A stretch of 64,000 nt of DNA from Pseudoalteromonas sp. A601 (GCF_002165575.1 NZ_MXQF01000003.1:1-64000); one strand, 5' to 3'. Numbered from the stretch's first letter, positions 9,976 to 20,539 are shown. The notes: a model not told the origin generated them from the sequence alone. Made by a program: numbers and translations.

Positions 9976-12045
9976 ATGAAATTAAGTCCACTTTATCTTG
10001 CCCTTATCACAACTGCAGGCATTGCAAACGCCGCAGGAAATAACGAAAATATAGAAAAAATAGAAGTTAAAGGCACTTACTTTAATGACTATAAAGTAGA
10101 CAATGCAAACGGGGCAATGCGCACATCAGCATCATTGCTTGAAACAGCACAATCTGTCACAGTAATTACAGATACAATTGTAAACGAACAACTTGCCACC
10201 ACATTAGGTGAAGTATTAACCAACGATGCCAGCTTAACTGCAGGCTCACAGCAACGTAACCGTGAAGTATTTAACCTTCGTGGCTTTGAGCTAAGTTCAG
10301 GCACTGGTTATTTACGTGATGGTCACCAACACTGGTCACACTACCAACAACCAATCGAAATACTACAACAAGTAGAAGTTATCAAAGGTCCATCAAGTAT
10401 TTTATATGGCCAATCAGGCCCTGGTGGTTTAGTTAACATGGTAACTAAAAAGCCAACAGCACAAACATTATTTAATGCCAGCGCTGATGTTGACCAACAT
10501 GGCTCAACACGCTTCATGGTTGATGCTGGCGGCGCTTTAACTGAAGCTGAAGATTTACGAGCTCGTGGTATATTAGTAAAACAAGACGTTGAATATTGGC
10601 GTGAATATCAAAATGACGAAAACCGTGAGCGTGACCGTTTTTTAGGTGCCTTAGTTGTTGATTACGATATTAGCGATAATGCACTTGTTCGTGTTCATTA
10701 TGACCGTACCGATGACAAAGCAGGCTTAGATACTGGCGCATGGATTGATGACAAAGCTAACGTGATTGGTGATGATAAAACGATTCGCGATATGTCTTGG
10801 GCATTTACTGATATTACAGTTGAAAACCTAGGTATTGATTTTAATATATTTTTATCTGATAACTGGCAGGTAAACCTAGGTTATAACGAGCAAACTTTTG
10901 AACGTCAGCGTTTTGAGTCATCTCCTCGTAAACCAAGTAGCTTTATGGAAGGTGATAGTTATGAGTCACGCCCATACGACCGTTTTGATGATTGGCAATT
11001 TACCACCGCGTTTATTGATTTTATTGGTGAATTTGAAACTGCTGGCGTCCAACACCAGCTATTAATTGGTGCAAATTCTCTTGATTACTACTATGGACAA
11101 TTACGTACCTCTAGTGATTCAGTTTTTTATTCAGCAGGTCAAGCTGAACCGACAAGACCAGATATAAGCTACAAGTCAGATACCACTAAGAGTGAATCTG
11201 AATATGATTTTTACGGTGTTTATTTCCAAGACTTAGTCACTTTTTCACCAGAATGGCAACTATCTGTCGGTGGTCGTTTTGATAAGCAAAATAAAGAAGG
11301 TGCTGATAACGAATCATTTGTGCCTAAATTTGGTGTTTTATATCATCCAAATGCATCCGCAACTGTATATGGTAGTTATTCTGAAGGTTTTGAACCCCAA
11401 AGCAGTGATACGTTAATCAATGAAAGTGATATCAATAATGGTATGAAGTTAGACGCTGTGACTTCTGAGCAAAAAGAAATTGGCATCAAGTGGCAGCTGT
11501 TTGATGACCGTTTAATGTTAAGCAGTGCATTATTTGATATTAGCAAAACAGGAACATTAATCACTGAGCAACTAGATAACCCTGTTGGGGATATTGAAAC
11601 AATCACAACACAAGCTGGTGAGCAACGCCACAAAGGTTTTGAACTTGCTGCACAAGGCGCAGCAACAGACCGTTTATTCGTCATGGCGTCAACCATGTAT
11701 GTTGATGCAGAGTATATTCAAGGAGGCGCCCGCCCAACAGATGTGCCTAAGTGGTCTGCATCACTATGGACTCGTTATGAACTAAACGATGCATTTGCAT
11801 TCAATGCCGGCGCATTCTATGAAGGTGAGCGTTTTGCAGACAGCGACAATTTAATTACCAAAGACGCTTATACGCGTGTAGATGTGGGTGCAACTTATAA
11901 ATTTGTTATGAGTAACACCGATATTAACTTACGCCTTAACGTTGAAAACTTATTTGATACCAACTACCTTGGCGGTGGTGGTACAAACAATGTAACGGTC
12001 GGCGAAGGCACTAGCTTGCGCTTAGCTGCACAGTTTAACTTCTAA
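9976..12045 (+). CDS. TonB-dependent siderophore-type receptor
   Basis: Outer-membrane beta-barrel receptor that imports a ligand with TonB-ExbBD energy. Parts: signal peptide (residues 1-19, ending ANA), TonB-box-like KIEVKGT near 28-34, plug domain (about 45-165) with VEVIKGPSSILYGQSGPGG, then the barrel, ending in the usual aromatic C-terminus (AAQFNF). LRLNVENLFDTNYLGG is typical of siderophore receptors of the ferrichrome/FhuE-like family. 689 aa is normal. Neither siderophore synthesis nor ABC uptake genes lie next to it, so it probably takes up a xenosiderophore; the ligand cannot be read from sequence. A strong terminator follows. Confidence 0.88.
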   Translation: MKLSPLYLALITTAGIANAAGNNENIEKIEVKGTYFNDYKVDNANGAMRTSASLLETAQSVTVITDTIVNEQLATTLGEVLTNDASLTAGSQQRNREVFNLRGFELSSGTGYLRDGHQHWSHYQQPIEILQQVEVIKGPSSILYGQSGPGGLVNMVTKKPTAQTLFNASADVDQHGSTRFMVDAGGALTEAEDLRARGILVKQDVEYWREYQNDENRERDRFLGALVVDYDISDNALVRVHYDRTDDKAGLDTGAWIDDKANVIGDDKTIRDMSWAFTDITVENLGIDFNIFLSDNWQVNLGYNEQTFERQRFESSPRKPSSFMEGDSYESRPYDRFDDWQFTTAFIDFIGEFETAGVQHQLLIGANSLDYYYGQLRTSSDSVFYSAGQAEPTRPDISYKSDTTKSESEYDFYGVYFQDLVTFSPEWQLSVGGRFDKQNKEGADNESFVPKFGVLYHPNASATVYGSYSEGFEPQSSDTLINESDINNGMKLDAVTSEQKEIGIKWQLFDDRLMLSSALFDISKTGTLITEQLDNPVGDIETITTQAGEQRHKGFELAAQGAATDRLFVMASTMYVDAEYIQGGARPTDVPKWSASLWTRYELNDAFAFNAGAFYEGERFADSDNLITKDAYTRVDVGATYKFVMSNTDINLRLNVENLFDTNYLGGGGTNNVTVGEGTSLRLAAQFNF

Positions 12046-12064
12046 GGTTAATACACCTTAAAAC

Positions 12065-12096
12065 AAGCCCGCACTTTGCACAAAGTGTGGGCTTTT
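12065..12096 (+). terminator. Terminator of the TonB receptor gene
   Basis: A 14-bp stem AAGCCCGCACTTTG / CAAAGTGTGGGCTT with one G-T pair and a 2-nt loop is followed by TTT. It lies 20 nt after the stop codon. Confidence 0.9.
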
Positions 12097-12178
12097 TACT
12101 TTTTATCTCATTGTATTTTTGAATTCAGCTATTTAATGATTAAATACCGCTAACGTTTCTAACAAGCCAAGGTCAATA

Positions 12179-13579
12179 ATGAACAAACTCATCACCGGAA
12201 TGCTACTTGCCAGTAGCTTTTTAGCCTCTGCCGCAGAGCCTGAATTTACCAGCAAGCAACTGCAACAAGTCGAACAATTAAGACAAAGCGCCAGCAATAG
12301 TGATTTAAGCTATCAATTATTAGAGTCACTTACTACAGAAGTAGGCCCACGCTTACCAGGCACTGAAAACGATAAAAAAGCCGTAGCTTGGGCGCAAGCT
12401 AAATTTAAAGAACTAGGCTTTGATAAGGTGTGGCTTGAAGAAGCTACGTTTCCTGAATGGCGTCGTTTTAGCGAAAATGGCAAAATCTTAACCCCTAGTG
12501 AGCAACCTCTACATTTAACTGCACTGGGCCACAGTGTCAGTACACCTAAAGAGGGCATTACCGGTGAAGTGGTATTATTTGAAACCCTTGATGAACTCAT
12601 TGCAGCACCTAAAAATAGCCTAAAAGGTAAGATTGCCTACATTAATTACCGTATGAATCGTCATATTGATGGTAACGGCTACGGACCTGCCGTTCGTGCT
12701 CGCTCTACAGGCTCTGTAGAAGCCGCTAAAAAAGGCGCGACTGGTTATATGATGCGCTCTGTCAGCACGGCTCATCACCGCTTTGCACATACTGGCGGTA
12801 GCCATTACAAAGACGGTGTTACCAAAATTCCAAATGTCACTATCGCTAACCCAGATGCCGATCAAATTGCTCGCCTTATTGCACTTGATAAAAAAGTGAC
12901 CGTTAATATCAATGTGCAAACAGAAGATCGTGGTCAAGGTAGGGGTTATAACGTAATTGGTCAGTTCAACGGCACACAAAACCCAGAGCAATATGTGTTG
13001 ATTGGTGGCCATTTAGACTCATGGGATTTGGGCACGGGTGCGCTTGATGATGGTGCAGGAGTTGCATTAACAATGGCGGCAGCCAAACACATTAGCGAAA
13101 TTAAACGCCCAAAACGCAGTGTTCGCGTGGTGTTGTTTGCCGCCGAAGAACTTGGCTTATGGGGTGCGAAAGCTTACTTTAAGCAACATGCGAAAGAGCT
13201 TAATAATATTGTTGCTGCCGCTGAGTCTGATTTTGGTGCTGATGTAGTATATGGGTTTGAGTCAAATGTATCGGCGGAGTCACTGCCTGTAGTACGTGCT
13301 ATTGCAAAAGAACTCTCAGCGTTAAATGTAGAGTATATTGCAAAGAATGGTGCTCGCGGCGGCCCAGATTTAATCCCTCTTAGAAATACCGAAGGCGCAG
13401 CTATTTTTGACCTTCATCAAGACGGTACTGACTACTTTGATTACCATCACACTGCTGATGACACATTAGATAAGGTAGACCCAGAAAAGCTCAAGCAAAA
13501 TACCGCGGCTTATGCTGTATTTGCATTTATGGCCGCTGATGCCAAAACCACAATTAAACCAAAGCCTGTAAAAAAATAA
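12179..13579 (+). CDS. Exported M28 family zinc aminopeptidase
   Basis: Secreted or periplasmic metallopeptidase. A signal peptide (about residues 1-19, MNKLITGMLLASSFLASAAE) is followed by a PA-like insert and the M28 catalytic core. Likely metal and catalytic residues are seen in GGHLDSWDLGTGALDDGAG (about 275-293), AEELGLWGA (about 321), ESDFGAD (about 350) and YHHTADD (about 422). M28 enzymes with two zinc ions remove N-terminal amino acids or act as carboxypeptidases; the exact specificity is not visible. It sits alone with its own upstream region. Together with the S9 and S8 peptidases in this window it fits a protein-degrading lifestyle. Confidence 0.88.
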   Translation: MNKLITGMLLASSFLASAAEPEFTSKQLQQVEQLRQSASNSDLSYQLLESLTTEVGPRLPGTENDKKAVAWAQAKFKELGFDKVWLEEATFPEWRRFSENGKILTPSEQPLHLTALGHSVSTPKEGITGEVVLFETLDELIAAPKNSLKGKIAYINYRMNRHIDGNGYGPAVRARSTGSVEAAKKGATGYMMRSVSTAHHRFAHTGGSHYKDGVTKIPNVTIANPDADQIARLIALDKKVTVNINVQTEDRGQGRGYNVIGQFNGTQNPEQYVLIGGHLDSWDLGTGALDDGAGVALTMAAAKHISEIKRPKRSVRVVLFAAEELGLWGAKAYFKQHAKELNNIVAAAESDFGADVVYGFESNVSAESLPVVRAIAKELSALNVEYIAKNGARGGPDLIPLRNTEGAAIFDLHQDGTDYFDYHHTADDTLDKVDPEKLKQNTAAYAVFAFMAADAKTTIKPKPVKK

Positions 13580-13666
13580 ACTAAGTAAACATACTTTCTT
13601 ACAGTTTATTGCTTTGCTTTCGCCCTTCTATGTTTTAATTTATTAAAAAAAGCTAGGAGGGCGTTT

Positions 13667-14608
13667 ATGCTACTTTTTAATACCTGTGACTCATTATCGT
13701 CATTTAGCCAAACAACAACTTGCCCTCACTGTAAAAGCAAAAATTACCAATTAAAAAATCACAGTCGCTTCTTACGCTTTACCATTATTCCTATTATACC
13801 ACTAGCGTGGCAATACCAATATCAATGTGATGATTGCCAACATACTGAGGCTGTCTCTTTGCATAAGCTGCCTCTTATTGAGTTATTATCATTAATAAAG
13901 TACTTTATTGGTTCATTGCTGTTAATTTGTATGCTGCTTTATTTTTATCAGCAATACCATGCAAAAATTAAATTGCAGCAAAGCATCATTAACAACCCAC
14001 AAGCCTATGATACATACTTAGTCAAAGCGGATAAATTTGCCCAAGAGCCACTGCGACCTGAAAACCTTAAAGTAGCGCAAGTTTTGGAATTTAATGATAA
14101 ATTTATCACCTTTCAAATTAGTAACTACCGTTACAAACGCGATCGATCTATCACTATGGCTATGCGAACCAGTTTGTTAGTACAAAGAGATTTCTTTTCA
14201 GCTAACACACTGACGTTACCACGCACTGAAGTACAGCGCCTGTATGACGAGGGCACAATTTATGATGTACTGCGTCCCTATGCCTACAGTTTATATGGTG
14301 GCTTCGTGATGTTTCCACCTAGACCGAAACCTTTATATGAAGGTGTTAAACTTAACCAAAATAATCAGCAAGGCATCACCTATTATAAAGATAAGCTCTA
14401 TACAGAGGCGCTCGACAGCTTTTTACTTGCCGCTAAAGAAGGCTCTCAATGGGGACAGTTAAACTTAGCGCAAATGTTTCAAGACGGACAAGGAACCGAC
14501 AAAGATACGCAGCAAGCGATTTATTGGTACCAAAAAGCAGCAGCTCAAGGCAACCGAAAAGCAAAAATCGAATTAAAAGATTTATGTAGCAGTTATAAAT
14601 GCAAATAA
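13667..14608 (+). CDS. Zinc-ribbon membrane protein with Sel1-like repeat
   Basis: Function unknown. The N-terminus has a four-cysteine zinc ribbon (CPHCKSKN ... CDDC, residues 20-60 approximately). A hydrophobic segment (IKYFIGSLLLICMLLYFY) makes one membrane anchor. A soluble middle region follows, then a C-terminal Sel1/TPR-like repeat (LNLAQMFQDGQGTDKDTQQA, then YWYQKAAAQGNRKAKIEL). Two further cysteines (CSSYKC) close the protein. A strong AGGAGGG ribosome site precedes ATG 13667. Sel1 repeats commonly bind proteins, so an adaptor role at the inner membrane is plausible, but that is inference. Confidence 0.75.
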   Translation: MLLFNTCDSLSSFSQTTTCPHCKSKNYQLKNHSRFLRFTIIPIIPLAWQYQYQCDDCQHTEAVSLHKLPLIELLSLIKYFIGSLLLICMLLYFYQQYHAKIKLQQSIINNPQAYDTYLVKADKFAQEPLRPENLKVAQVLEFNDKFITFQISNYRYKRDRSITMAMRTSLLVQRDFFSANTLTLPRTEVQRLYDEGTIYDVLRPYAYSLYGGFVMFPPRPKPLYEGVKLNQNNQQGITYYKDKLYTEALDSFLLAAKEGSQWGQLNLAQMFQDGQGTDKDTQQAIYWYQKAAAQGNRKAKIELKDLCSSYKCK

Positions 14609-14633
14609 AGTGGCAAGTGTTTACTCGCCACTT
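14608..14633. terminator. Hairpin between two convergent genes
   Basis: Stem AAGTGGC / GCCACTT, with an inner AGT/ACT pairing, begins at the last base of the zinc-ribbon gene. The T tract is poor (CAGTTTC), so termination strength is uncertain. Confidence 0.5.
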
Positions 14634-14650
14634 CAGTTTCTAAACTACGT

Positions 14651-16609
14651 TCACAGTTTTAGATTTTGATTTAAAAAAGCAATTACTTGCTGATAATAGC
14701 GAGTACGGTGCTCTTGTTTATAAAAACCATGGCCTTCATCTTCCAATAGCTCATATATATAAGGATGTTTCGCTTTTTTAAGGGCCTCAATAAGTGATTC
14801 AGCTTGCTCAATCGGCGCACGCTGATCTTCACCACCATGCACTATCAGAACTGACGCCTTTAACTTATCAATATTATAGCTAGGTGAAAATGCCTTTAAT
14901 TTCGCTTCATTAGTCCCCAATACTTTTTGTAAATAACGCTGACCACTGTCGCGCCCCGCAACATCCCCCTCTTTGAACATCAAAGGTAAATCGTATACAC
15001 CTACAACACCAATTGCGCATTGAAACATATCAGGTTCTAGAATCGCACTTTGTAACGCTGAGTAGCCACCAAAGCTTGCGCCCATGATACACATATTATT
15101 TTGATCTACTGTGCCTTGCTCAACTAAGTGCTTGACACCATCAATAATATCAAATTGAATTTCAGCTCCCCAGTTTTGATGCCCAGCATGTTCAAAGTTA
15201 CGGCCAAAACCACCAGATCCTCTAAAGTTAACTTTTAGTACGGCTATACCGCGGTTTGCCAATAACTGTGCATCAGGATCAAATGCCCACCAATCGCGAG
15301 GGCCATGAGGCCCACCATGGGGCATAACCACTAAAGGTAAGTTTTCATGTTTAACATTATTTGGTAGTGTTAGATACCCATAGATGGTTAATCCATCTCG
15401 AGCCGTATAATTGATTGGTTTGGTCGCTGCCATTTGCTCAGGCTTCAACCAACCACGAGTAGAAAATAAAAAACGTAGTTTATTCTCTCCAGCGTCGTAT
15501 AAATAGTATTGCCCAGGGTTGCGATCACTTGATGCAAAAATAATACTCGTGTCACCATCTCGAGTAGTGCTGACCAATTGCGCCTGATTACCTTCGAGAG
15601 AATGCAGTAACGACTTTAAACGCATGCTTTTATCTGACTGACTATCTACAAACGTATAAGTAGGATAACCAAGTTCAGTTTCTATCGCAAACAACTCTTT
15701 TGATACTTCATCAATCCAAATTTTCTTTGGTGAAACATTTTTTTCTTTATGTACTAGGGTTGCAGACTTTGTTTTTAAATTCAGTTTATAAAGTCCTTTA
15801 GGCTCTCCCTCTAGTGAAGCTGTAACATATATATTGTCGCCAGATTCATCAAAGGCATGCAAGCTAACATCGCTATAATTGACTGTACCTAAATCAAGTA
15901 ATTGCCAGTCCCCTCCTGATTTTTCTCGCGTATAAATTGTTGGGTTTATATAGTCATCACTGGATACTGCAACCCGCACATTACCCTCATGATCGGTAAG
16001 AAACTGAGCCATACGTGATGGAGAGATCGTTACCTTTCTTCGTTTGCCAGAGAAAATATCAACATCATAAACGATAGTATGTGGCTCACTCCCACCATTC
16101 CAAGGATAGGTAACAATGAGCATTTTTCTATCATCATTTACCAAAGGGTCTAATACATAAGAAGTACCTTTTAAAGGTGTTGCTTTTTTAATTCGGCTAC
16201 CGGTTTGCATTTCACCTTGATAGCCAACTAGGTATTTTCCGCGGCTTCCGTCAGCATTAACTCCAAATAGTTCACCATGATATTGAGGATGATCTTGCCA
16301 GCCCCTTAGGTATTCTTTGCTAAGTACAACACGTTCATCACTCACCCATGAGTAACTACCTACTTGTGCATTACTATCAAACTTAGCTGCATGCTGAATT
16401 TTAAATGTTTTAGCATCTAAAATAACCAATACGCTTTTGCCTTCAGGTTTAGTGATCACAGACAGATATTTACCAGTTGGCGATAACTTAACTTGACTAT
16501 AATCTGTGCTTTTACTAAAAGACTCAATAGGTAAGATTGTTTGCGCTGCAGCTGTGTAAGCACTTGTAATAGTTAAAAAGAACAAACACATAATTAAATT
16601 TTTTTTCAT
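14651..16609 (-). CDS. S9 family serine peptidase (dipeptidyl/prolyl oligopeptidase type)
   Basis: Exported alpha/beta-hydrolase peptidase with an N-terminal beta-propeller. A signal peptide is seen at 1-22 (CLFFLTITSAYTAAAQ). The catalytic triad is Ser in MGASFGGYSA near 511, Asp in HGGEDQRAP near 591 and His in DEGHGFYKQ near 628. The oxyanion-type segment MPHGGPHGPRD lies near residue 430. 652 aa is normal for the S9C/acylaminoacyl-peptidase group. It probably clips dipeptides or acylated residues from peptides in the periplasm. Flanked by a convergent zinc-ribbon gene and, upstream, the end of the DUF808 gene on the same strand. Confidence 0.87.
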   Translation of the reverse strand: MKKNLIMCLFFLTITSAYTAAAQTILPIESFSKSTDYSQVKLSPTGKYLSVITKPEGKSVLVILDAKTFKIQHAAKFDSNAQVGSYSWVSDERVVLSKEYLRGWQDHPQYHGELFGVNADGSRGKYLVGYQGEMQTGSRIKKATPLKGTSYVLDPLVNDDRKMLIVTYPWNGGSEPHTIVYDVDIFSGKRRKVTISPSRMAQFLTDHEGNVRVAVSSDDYINPTIYTREKSGGDWQLLDLGTVNYSDVSLHAFDESGDNIYVTASLEGEPKGLYKLNLKTKSATLVHKEKNVSPKKIWIDEVSKELFAIETELGYPTYTFVDSQSDKSMRLKSLLHSLEGNQAQLVSTTRDGDTSIIFASSDRNPGQYYLYDAGENKLRFLFSTRGWLKPEQMAATKPINYTARDGLTIYGYLTLPNNVKHENLPLVVMPHGGPHGPRDWWAFDPDAQLLANRGIAVLKVNFRGSGGFGRNFEHAGHQNWGAEIQFDIIDGVKHLVEQGTVDQNNMCIMGASFGGYSALQSAILEPDMFQCAIGVVGVYDLPLMFKEGDVAGRDSGQRYLQKVLGTNEAKLKAFSPSYNIDKLKASVLIVHGGEDQRAPIEQAESLIEALKKAKHPYIYELLEDEGHGFYKQEHRTRYYQQVIAFLNQNLKL

Positions 16610-16713
16610 TTAAACATCCATTTTGTTAGTATCAGCCCTATCCTAGTTATTTCAGGTAAAAATGTAAATTAATAGTAAAAAAATATTCATTAAAACTCAT
16701 TTACACAGTAAAA

Positions 16714-17631
16714 TTACTTCACTGCCTTTTTAGCCATAACAGCTACTGCTGCATGATGAATTAACACCACAATCGCACCCGCTAGCACACCAAATACTCC
16801 ATCGAATACTAAAGGGGCAATAACCTCACCTATTGAGCCTAGATTTAACAAAGCAAATTCTGTTACTGCCACTCGCCAATGATGGAACAAGCTTACGCCA
16901 TGGACGAGAATGCTACCGCCGACTAAAAACATAGCCACAGTGCCTGCAAGCGCTAAAAAAGCCATCAGCCTAGGAGCCATAGCCAGTAGCCCTTGGCCAA
17001 TTAGTTGTTTAAATTTACTGCCAGAGACTTTTGACTGATTCAATAAATATAAACCGGCATCATCAAGTTTCACTATACCGGCAACCAAGCCATAGACTCC
17101 GATAGTCATAATAATCGCTATAACACTTAAAACTAATGCTTGATTAAGTAACGTCGCACCAGCAACCGTGCCTAAAGTAATCACGATTATTTCAGCTGAC
17201 AAAATGAAGTCAGTGCGTATAGCCCCTTTCACTTTTTGCTTTTCATACTCGACTAAATCTACGGGAGCCAGATCTTGTTGAATCACGTTTGAGCTAGGTA
17301 GCATTTTTTCTACTAACTTTTCTGCACCTTCAAAGCATAAGAATAATCCACCCAACATTAATAGAGGCGTTATTAACCATGGGAGCCAAACACTAATCAG
17401 TAAAGCTGCCGGAACCAATATCGCTTTATTTAAAAATGAGCCTTTTGCAACAGCCCACACCACAGGTAACTCACGCTCAGCACTAACACCCGTAACTTGT
17501 TGCGCATTAAGCGCTAGATCATCCCCTAATACACCGGCTGTTTTTTTGGTTGCCACTTTACTCATGGTTGCTATATCGTCTAGTAACGTTGTTATGTCGT
17601 CCAGTAACGTTAAAAGGTTAGTTCCTGCCAT
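16714..17631 (-). CDS. DUF808 inner-membrane protein (YedI family)
   Basis: Multi-spanning inner-membrane protein of unknown function. The N-terminus [13 protein letters not shown] and the segment [18 protein letters not shown] are family hallmarks shared with E. coli YedI. Several hydrophobic helices follow (for example [21 protein letters not shown] and, after residue 140, [19 protein letters not shown]). I chose ATG 17631 since AGAGGA lies 6 nt upstream; two earlier in-frame starts, at 17670 and 17637, have worse spacing. 305 aa. It stands alone, divergent from the mliC gene. No catalytic motif is recognisable. Confidence 0.88.
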   Translation of the reverse strand: MAGTNLLTLLDDITTLLDDIATMSKVATKKTAGVLGDDLALNAQQVTGVSAERELPVVWAVAKGSFLNKAILVPAALLISVWLPWLITPLLMLGGLFLCFEGAEKLVEKMLPSSNVIQQDLAPVDLVEYEKQKVKGAIRTDFILSAEIIVITLGTVAGATLLNQALVLSVIAIIMTIGVYGLVAGIVKLDDAGLYLLNQSKVSGSKFKQLIGQGLLAMAPRLMAFLALAGTVAMFLVGGSILVHGVSLFHHWRVAVTEFALLNLGSIGEVIAPLVFDGVFGVLAGAIVVLIHHAAVAVMAKKAVK

Positions 17632-17751
17632 TTTCATTCCTCTAGCGGCAAAATAATTAAGCCTCAACATAGCCTAAACTGTTACTTTCACCAACGGTTA
17701 ATTTTCGTTTGTTATCCTAACTATAAAATGAAATCAACCAAGGGCTGTTTT

Positions 17752-18036
17752 ATGTATAAAACAATTTTCTTAACAACCAGCTTACTAGCATTAACTGCCT
17801 GCTCTGAACAAGCACAAAGCGATGTTTACTCTTGCGATAATAAACTAACAGCAACAATAACAAGTGAAGATGATGAAAATGCTAAGCTTTTATACAATCA
17901 ACAACAATACCAATTAGTTAGACAACAAAGTGCCTCAGGTGTTAAATACACTAATGATGACATACTATTTTGGACTAAAGGCAATGAAGCCATGCTAATC
18001 ATCGATGGCAACAAGCACCACTGTAATATGCAGTGA
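17752..18036 (+). CDS. MliC-family lysozyme inhibitor lipoprotein
   Basis: Small lipoprotein that probably sits in the outer membrane and blocks C-type lysozyme. A lipobox LTAC is at residues 14-17 ([17 protein letters not shown]). The mature part is [11 protein letters not shown] ... [20 protein letters not shown] ... CN, which carries the MliC signature SGxxY/xxWxKGxEA and the paired cysteines. ATG 17752 follows AAGGGC; a start at 17728 would spoil the signal peptide. 94 aa. The stop overlaps the GTG of the following receptor gene (GTGA), an unusual junction since the two proteins have no known link. Confidence 0.82.
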   Translation: MYKTIFLTTSLLALTACSEQAQSDVYSCDNKLTATITSEDDENAKLLYNQQQYQLVRQQSASGVKYTNDDILFWTKGNEAMLIIDGNKHHCNMQ

Positions 18037-18998
18037 ATAAAGCGCTTTCTCGCATAGCTTCGGGTGATTTATCCAAGCGTACACAGCCACGAAGCGATGA
18101 TGAGTTTGGCGTATTATTAACAAATATAAATCACTTGATTGATGATTTAAGCAAATTACTAGTCGATATAAGTGATAACGCCCACACCTTAGATCAATCC
18201 GCGATTCAAACATCTGAACAAGGGCAACGTATGACCGTGGCTGCTGCGCAGCAACTTGAGCGTATTGCTGAGGCGACTTCACTTGCGCAGAATATGCTAA
18301 ACAATTCGCAAACGGTTTATCAACAAGCAGATAGTACATCAAGTGAAATAGCTAATGCCTCGCAGTTTGCCAACGATGTAAATCAAATTGCAGATAGAAA
18401 CAGCCAACGTATTAAAGCTCTGCTAACACGCTTAGAGCAAGCTGTACAAAGTACTGAAGAACTAGCGCAACACACTCAGCTCATTGGTGCCATTGTTGAT
18501 ACTATTAGCAGTATTGCAGAGCAAACTAATTTACTCGCACTCAATGCAGCAATTGAAGCTGCAAGAGCAGGTGAAAATGGCAGAGGCTTCGCCGTGGTTG
18601 CCGATGAAGTACGCTCGTTGGCAGCACGAACGCAAAGCTCCACCAACGAGATCCACACAATGATCCAAACTCTGCAACAACAAGCCCAAGCTGCGCAGCA
18701 AGAAATTAACGACGGCCAACAACAAGCCGCTGATTGCGTGGCAAATAGCAGTGAGCTAAACCAAGCAGTCGATAAAATAAAAAGCACTTTAGTCACCATA
18801 AACCAAATGAGTCAACAAATTGCCGATTCATCGCATCATCAGCTCGATAACAGTAATGAAATTAAACAAATAATGGCGACCGTAACCGAACAAGCACATA
18901 GCAATGCTGAGCATGCAGGAATGCTTGCTACGCAAAGTGAGGATGTAAATCAACTTGCACATTCACTGGCCAGTGCCGTTGAACGCTTTAAATTCTAA
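18033..18998 (+). CDS. Methyl-accepting chemotaxis protein lacking its sensor and membrane part (probable 5' truncation)
   Basis: The C-terminal signalling half of a chemoreceptor. The hairpin tip that contacts CheA/CheW is intact: [19 protein letters not shown], then [15 protein letters not shown]. The C-terminus VERFKF is also normal. However, the protein begins inside a HAMP domain ([14 protein letters not shown] ... DDEFGVLL) and has no transmembrane segment or sensor. The frame is closed by TAA at 18024, just nine bases upstream of the GTG start. At 321 aa it is well short of a typical receptor (about 540 aa). It may be a deletion remnant, or a soluble receptor translated by coupling to mliC. 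Fate uncertain. Confidence 0.75.
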   Translation: MNKALSRIASGDLSKRTQPRSDDEFGVLLTNINHLIDDLSKLLVDISDNAHTLDQSAIQTSEQGQRMTVAAAQQLERIAEATSLAQNMLNNSQTVYQQADSTSSEIANASQFANDVNQIADRNSQRIKALLTRLEQAVQSTEELAQHTQLIGAIVDTISSIAEQTNLLALNAAIEAARAGENGRGFAVVADEVRSLAARTQSSTNEIHTMIQTLQQQAQAAQQEINDGQQQAADCVANSSELNQAVDKIKSTLVTINQMSQQIADSSHHQLDNSNEIKQIMATVTEQAHSNAEHAGMLATQSEDVNQLAHSLASAVERFKF

Positions 18999-19011
18999 CT
19001 ATGTACTTTAG

Positions 19012-19041
19012 GTGACTTGCTCACTCTGAACTGGGTATAAT
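19012..19041 (+). promoter_or_regulatory. Predicted ubiD promoter (extended -10)
   Basis: TGGGTATAAT has a perfect -10 (19036-19041) with an upstream TG. TGACTT lies 17 bp before it as a weak -35. Transcription would begin about 25 nt before the ubiD ATG. Confidence 0.55.
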
Positions 19042-19072
19042 GGGCTAAATTTAAGCTTTAAAGCGGCCCACT

Positions 19073-20539
19073 ATGAAATACAAAGATCTTCGCGATTTTA
19101 TTGAATTATTAGAGAAGCAAGGCGAGTTAAAACGTATTCATCAAGAAATTGATCCCTATTTAGAAATGACTGAAATTGCTGATCGCACCTTGCGTGCTAA
19201 AGGCCCTGCTTTACTGTTTGAAAATCCAAAAGGTCATGATATCCCAGTTTTAGCTAATTTATTTGGTACGCCTAAACGTGTAGCAATGGGCATGGGGCAA
19301 GATGATGTCAGTGAGCTTCGGGAAGTAGGCAAGTTATTAGCCTTTTTAAAAGAGCCCGAGCCACCAAAAGGCATTAAAGAAGCCCTTGGCCAAATTCCAG
19401 TATTCAAGCAAGTACTTAACATGCCTGCTAAAGAAATAAAAAAAGCGGTTTGTCAGCAAGTAATCATCGAAGGCGATGACGTTGATTTAACTAAATTACC
19501 CATTCAACATTGTTGGCCTGGTGATGCTGCCCCGCTTATCACTTGGGGCTTAACCGTCACCAAAGGGCCTTATAAAAAACGACAAAATTTAGGTATTTAT
19601 CGCCAACAGTTACTGGGTAAAAACAAGATCATTATGCGTTGGTTATCACACCGCGGTGGCGCGCTGGATTTTCAAGAGTGGTGTAAAGAAAACCCTGGGC
19701 AACCTTACCCTGTGTCGGTGGCATTAGGCGCTGATCCCGCCACAATTTTAGGTGCCGTAACACCAGTACCGGATACCCTAAGCGAGTACGCTTTCGCAGG
19801 CTTATTACGAGGTAGTAAAACCGAAGTTGTAAAATCAATTTCTAATGACTTACAAGTACCTGCTAGCGCAGAAATCGTGCTTGAAGGCTATATTATGCCA
19901 GACGAAACAGCCCCCGAAGGCCCATATGGCGATCATACTGGCTATTACAACGAAGTAGATGACTTTCCAGTGATGACAATCACCCATATGACCCACCGTA
20001 AAGACCCTATTTATCATAGTACATTTACAGGCCGCCCACCTGATGAACCAGCGATTTTAGGCGTTGCATTAAACGAAGTATTTGTGCCAATTTTACAAAA
20101 GCAATTTCCTGAAATTGTTGATTTTTACTTGCCGCCAGAAGGGTGCTCTTATCGTATGGCAGTGGTCACTATGAAAAAGCAATATCCAGGGCATGCTAAA
20201 CGAGTCATGATGGGAGTTTGGTCATTTTTACGTCAGTTTATGTATACCAAGTTTGTGATTGTTTGCGATGATGACGTCAACGCTCGCGATTGGAATGATG
20301 TGATTTGGGCTATTACAACACGTATGGATCCCGCTCGCGATACTACTTTGATTGAAAACACACCAATTGACTATCTCGACTTTGCCTCACCTGTCTCTGG
20401 CCTAGGCTCAAAAATGGGTATGGATGCGACAAATAAGTGGCCAGGTGAAACCACGCGTGAATGGGGTGAACCTATTGTAATGAATCAAGAAACCAAAGAT
20501 CGTGTCGATGAACTTTGGGATAGCCTAGATATTCTCTAA
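19073..20539 (+). CDS. ubiD: 4-hydroxy-3-polyprenylbenzoate decarboxylase
   Basis: Prenylated-FMN-dependent decarboxylase of ubiquinone synthesis: removes the carboxyl group of 3-polyprenyl-4-hydroxybenzoate. The full UbiD fold is covered: N-terminal [38 protein letters not shown] (prFMN/Mn region), [13 protein letters not shown] with the conserved Glu, and the C-terminal [10 protein letters not shown]. 488 aa, close to E. coli UbiD (497). It needs the prFMN synthase UbiX, which is not in the window. The fre gene follows 86 nt later on the same strand, the same order as in E. coli. Confidence 0.97.
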   Translation: MKYKDLRDFIELLEKQGELKRIHQEIDPYLEMTEIADRTLRAKGPALLFENPKGHDIPVLANLFGTPKRVAMGMGQDDVSELREVGKLLAFLKEPEPPKGIKEALGQIPVFKQVLNMPAKEIKKAVCQQVIIEGDDVDLTKLPIQHCWPGDAAPLITWGLTVTKGPYKKRQNLGIYRQQLLGKNKIIMRWLSHRGGALDFQEWCKENPGQPYPVSVALGADPATILGAVTPVPDTLSEYAFAGLLRGSKTEVVKSISNDLQVPASAEIVLEGYIMPDETAPEGPYGDHTGYYNEVDDFPVMTITHMTHRKDPIYHSTFTGRPPDEPAILGVALNEVFVPILQKQFPEIVDFYLPPEGCSYRMAVVTMKKQYPGHAKRVMMGVWSFLRQFMYTKFVIVCDDDVNARDWNDVIWAITTRMDPARDTTLIENTPIDYLDFASPVSGLGSKMGMDATNKWPGETTREWGEPIVMNQETKDRVDELWDSLDIL

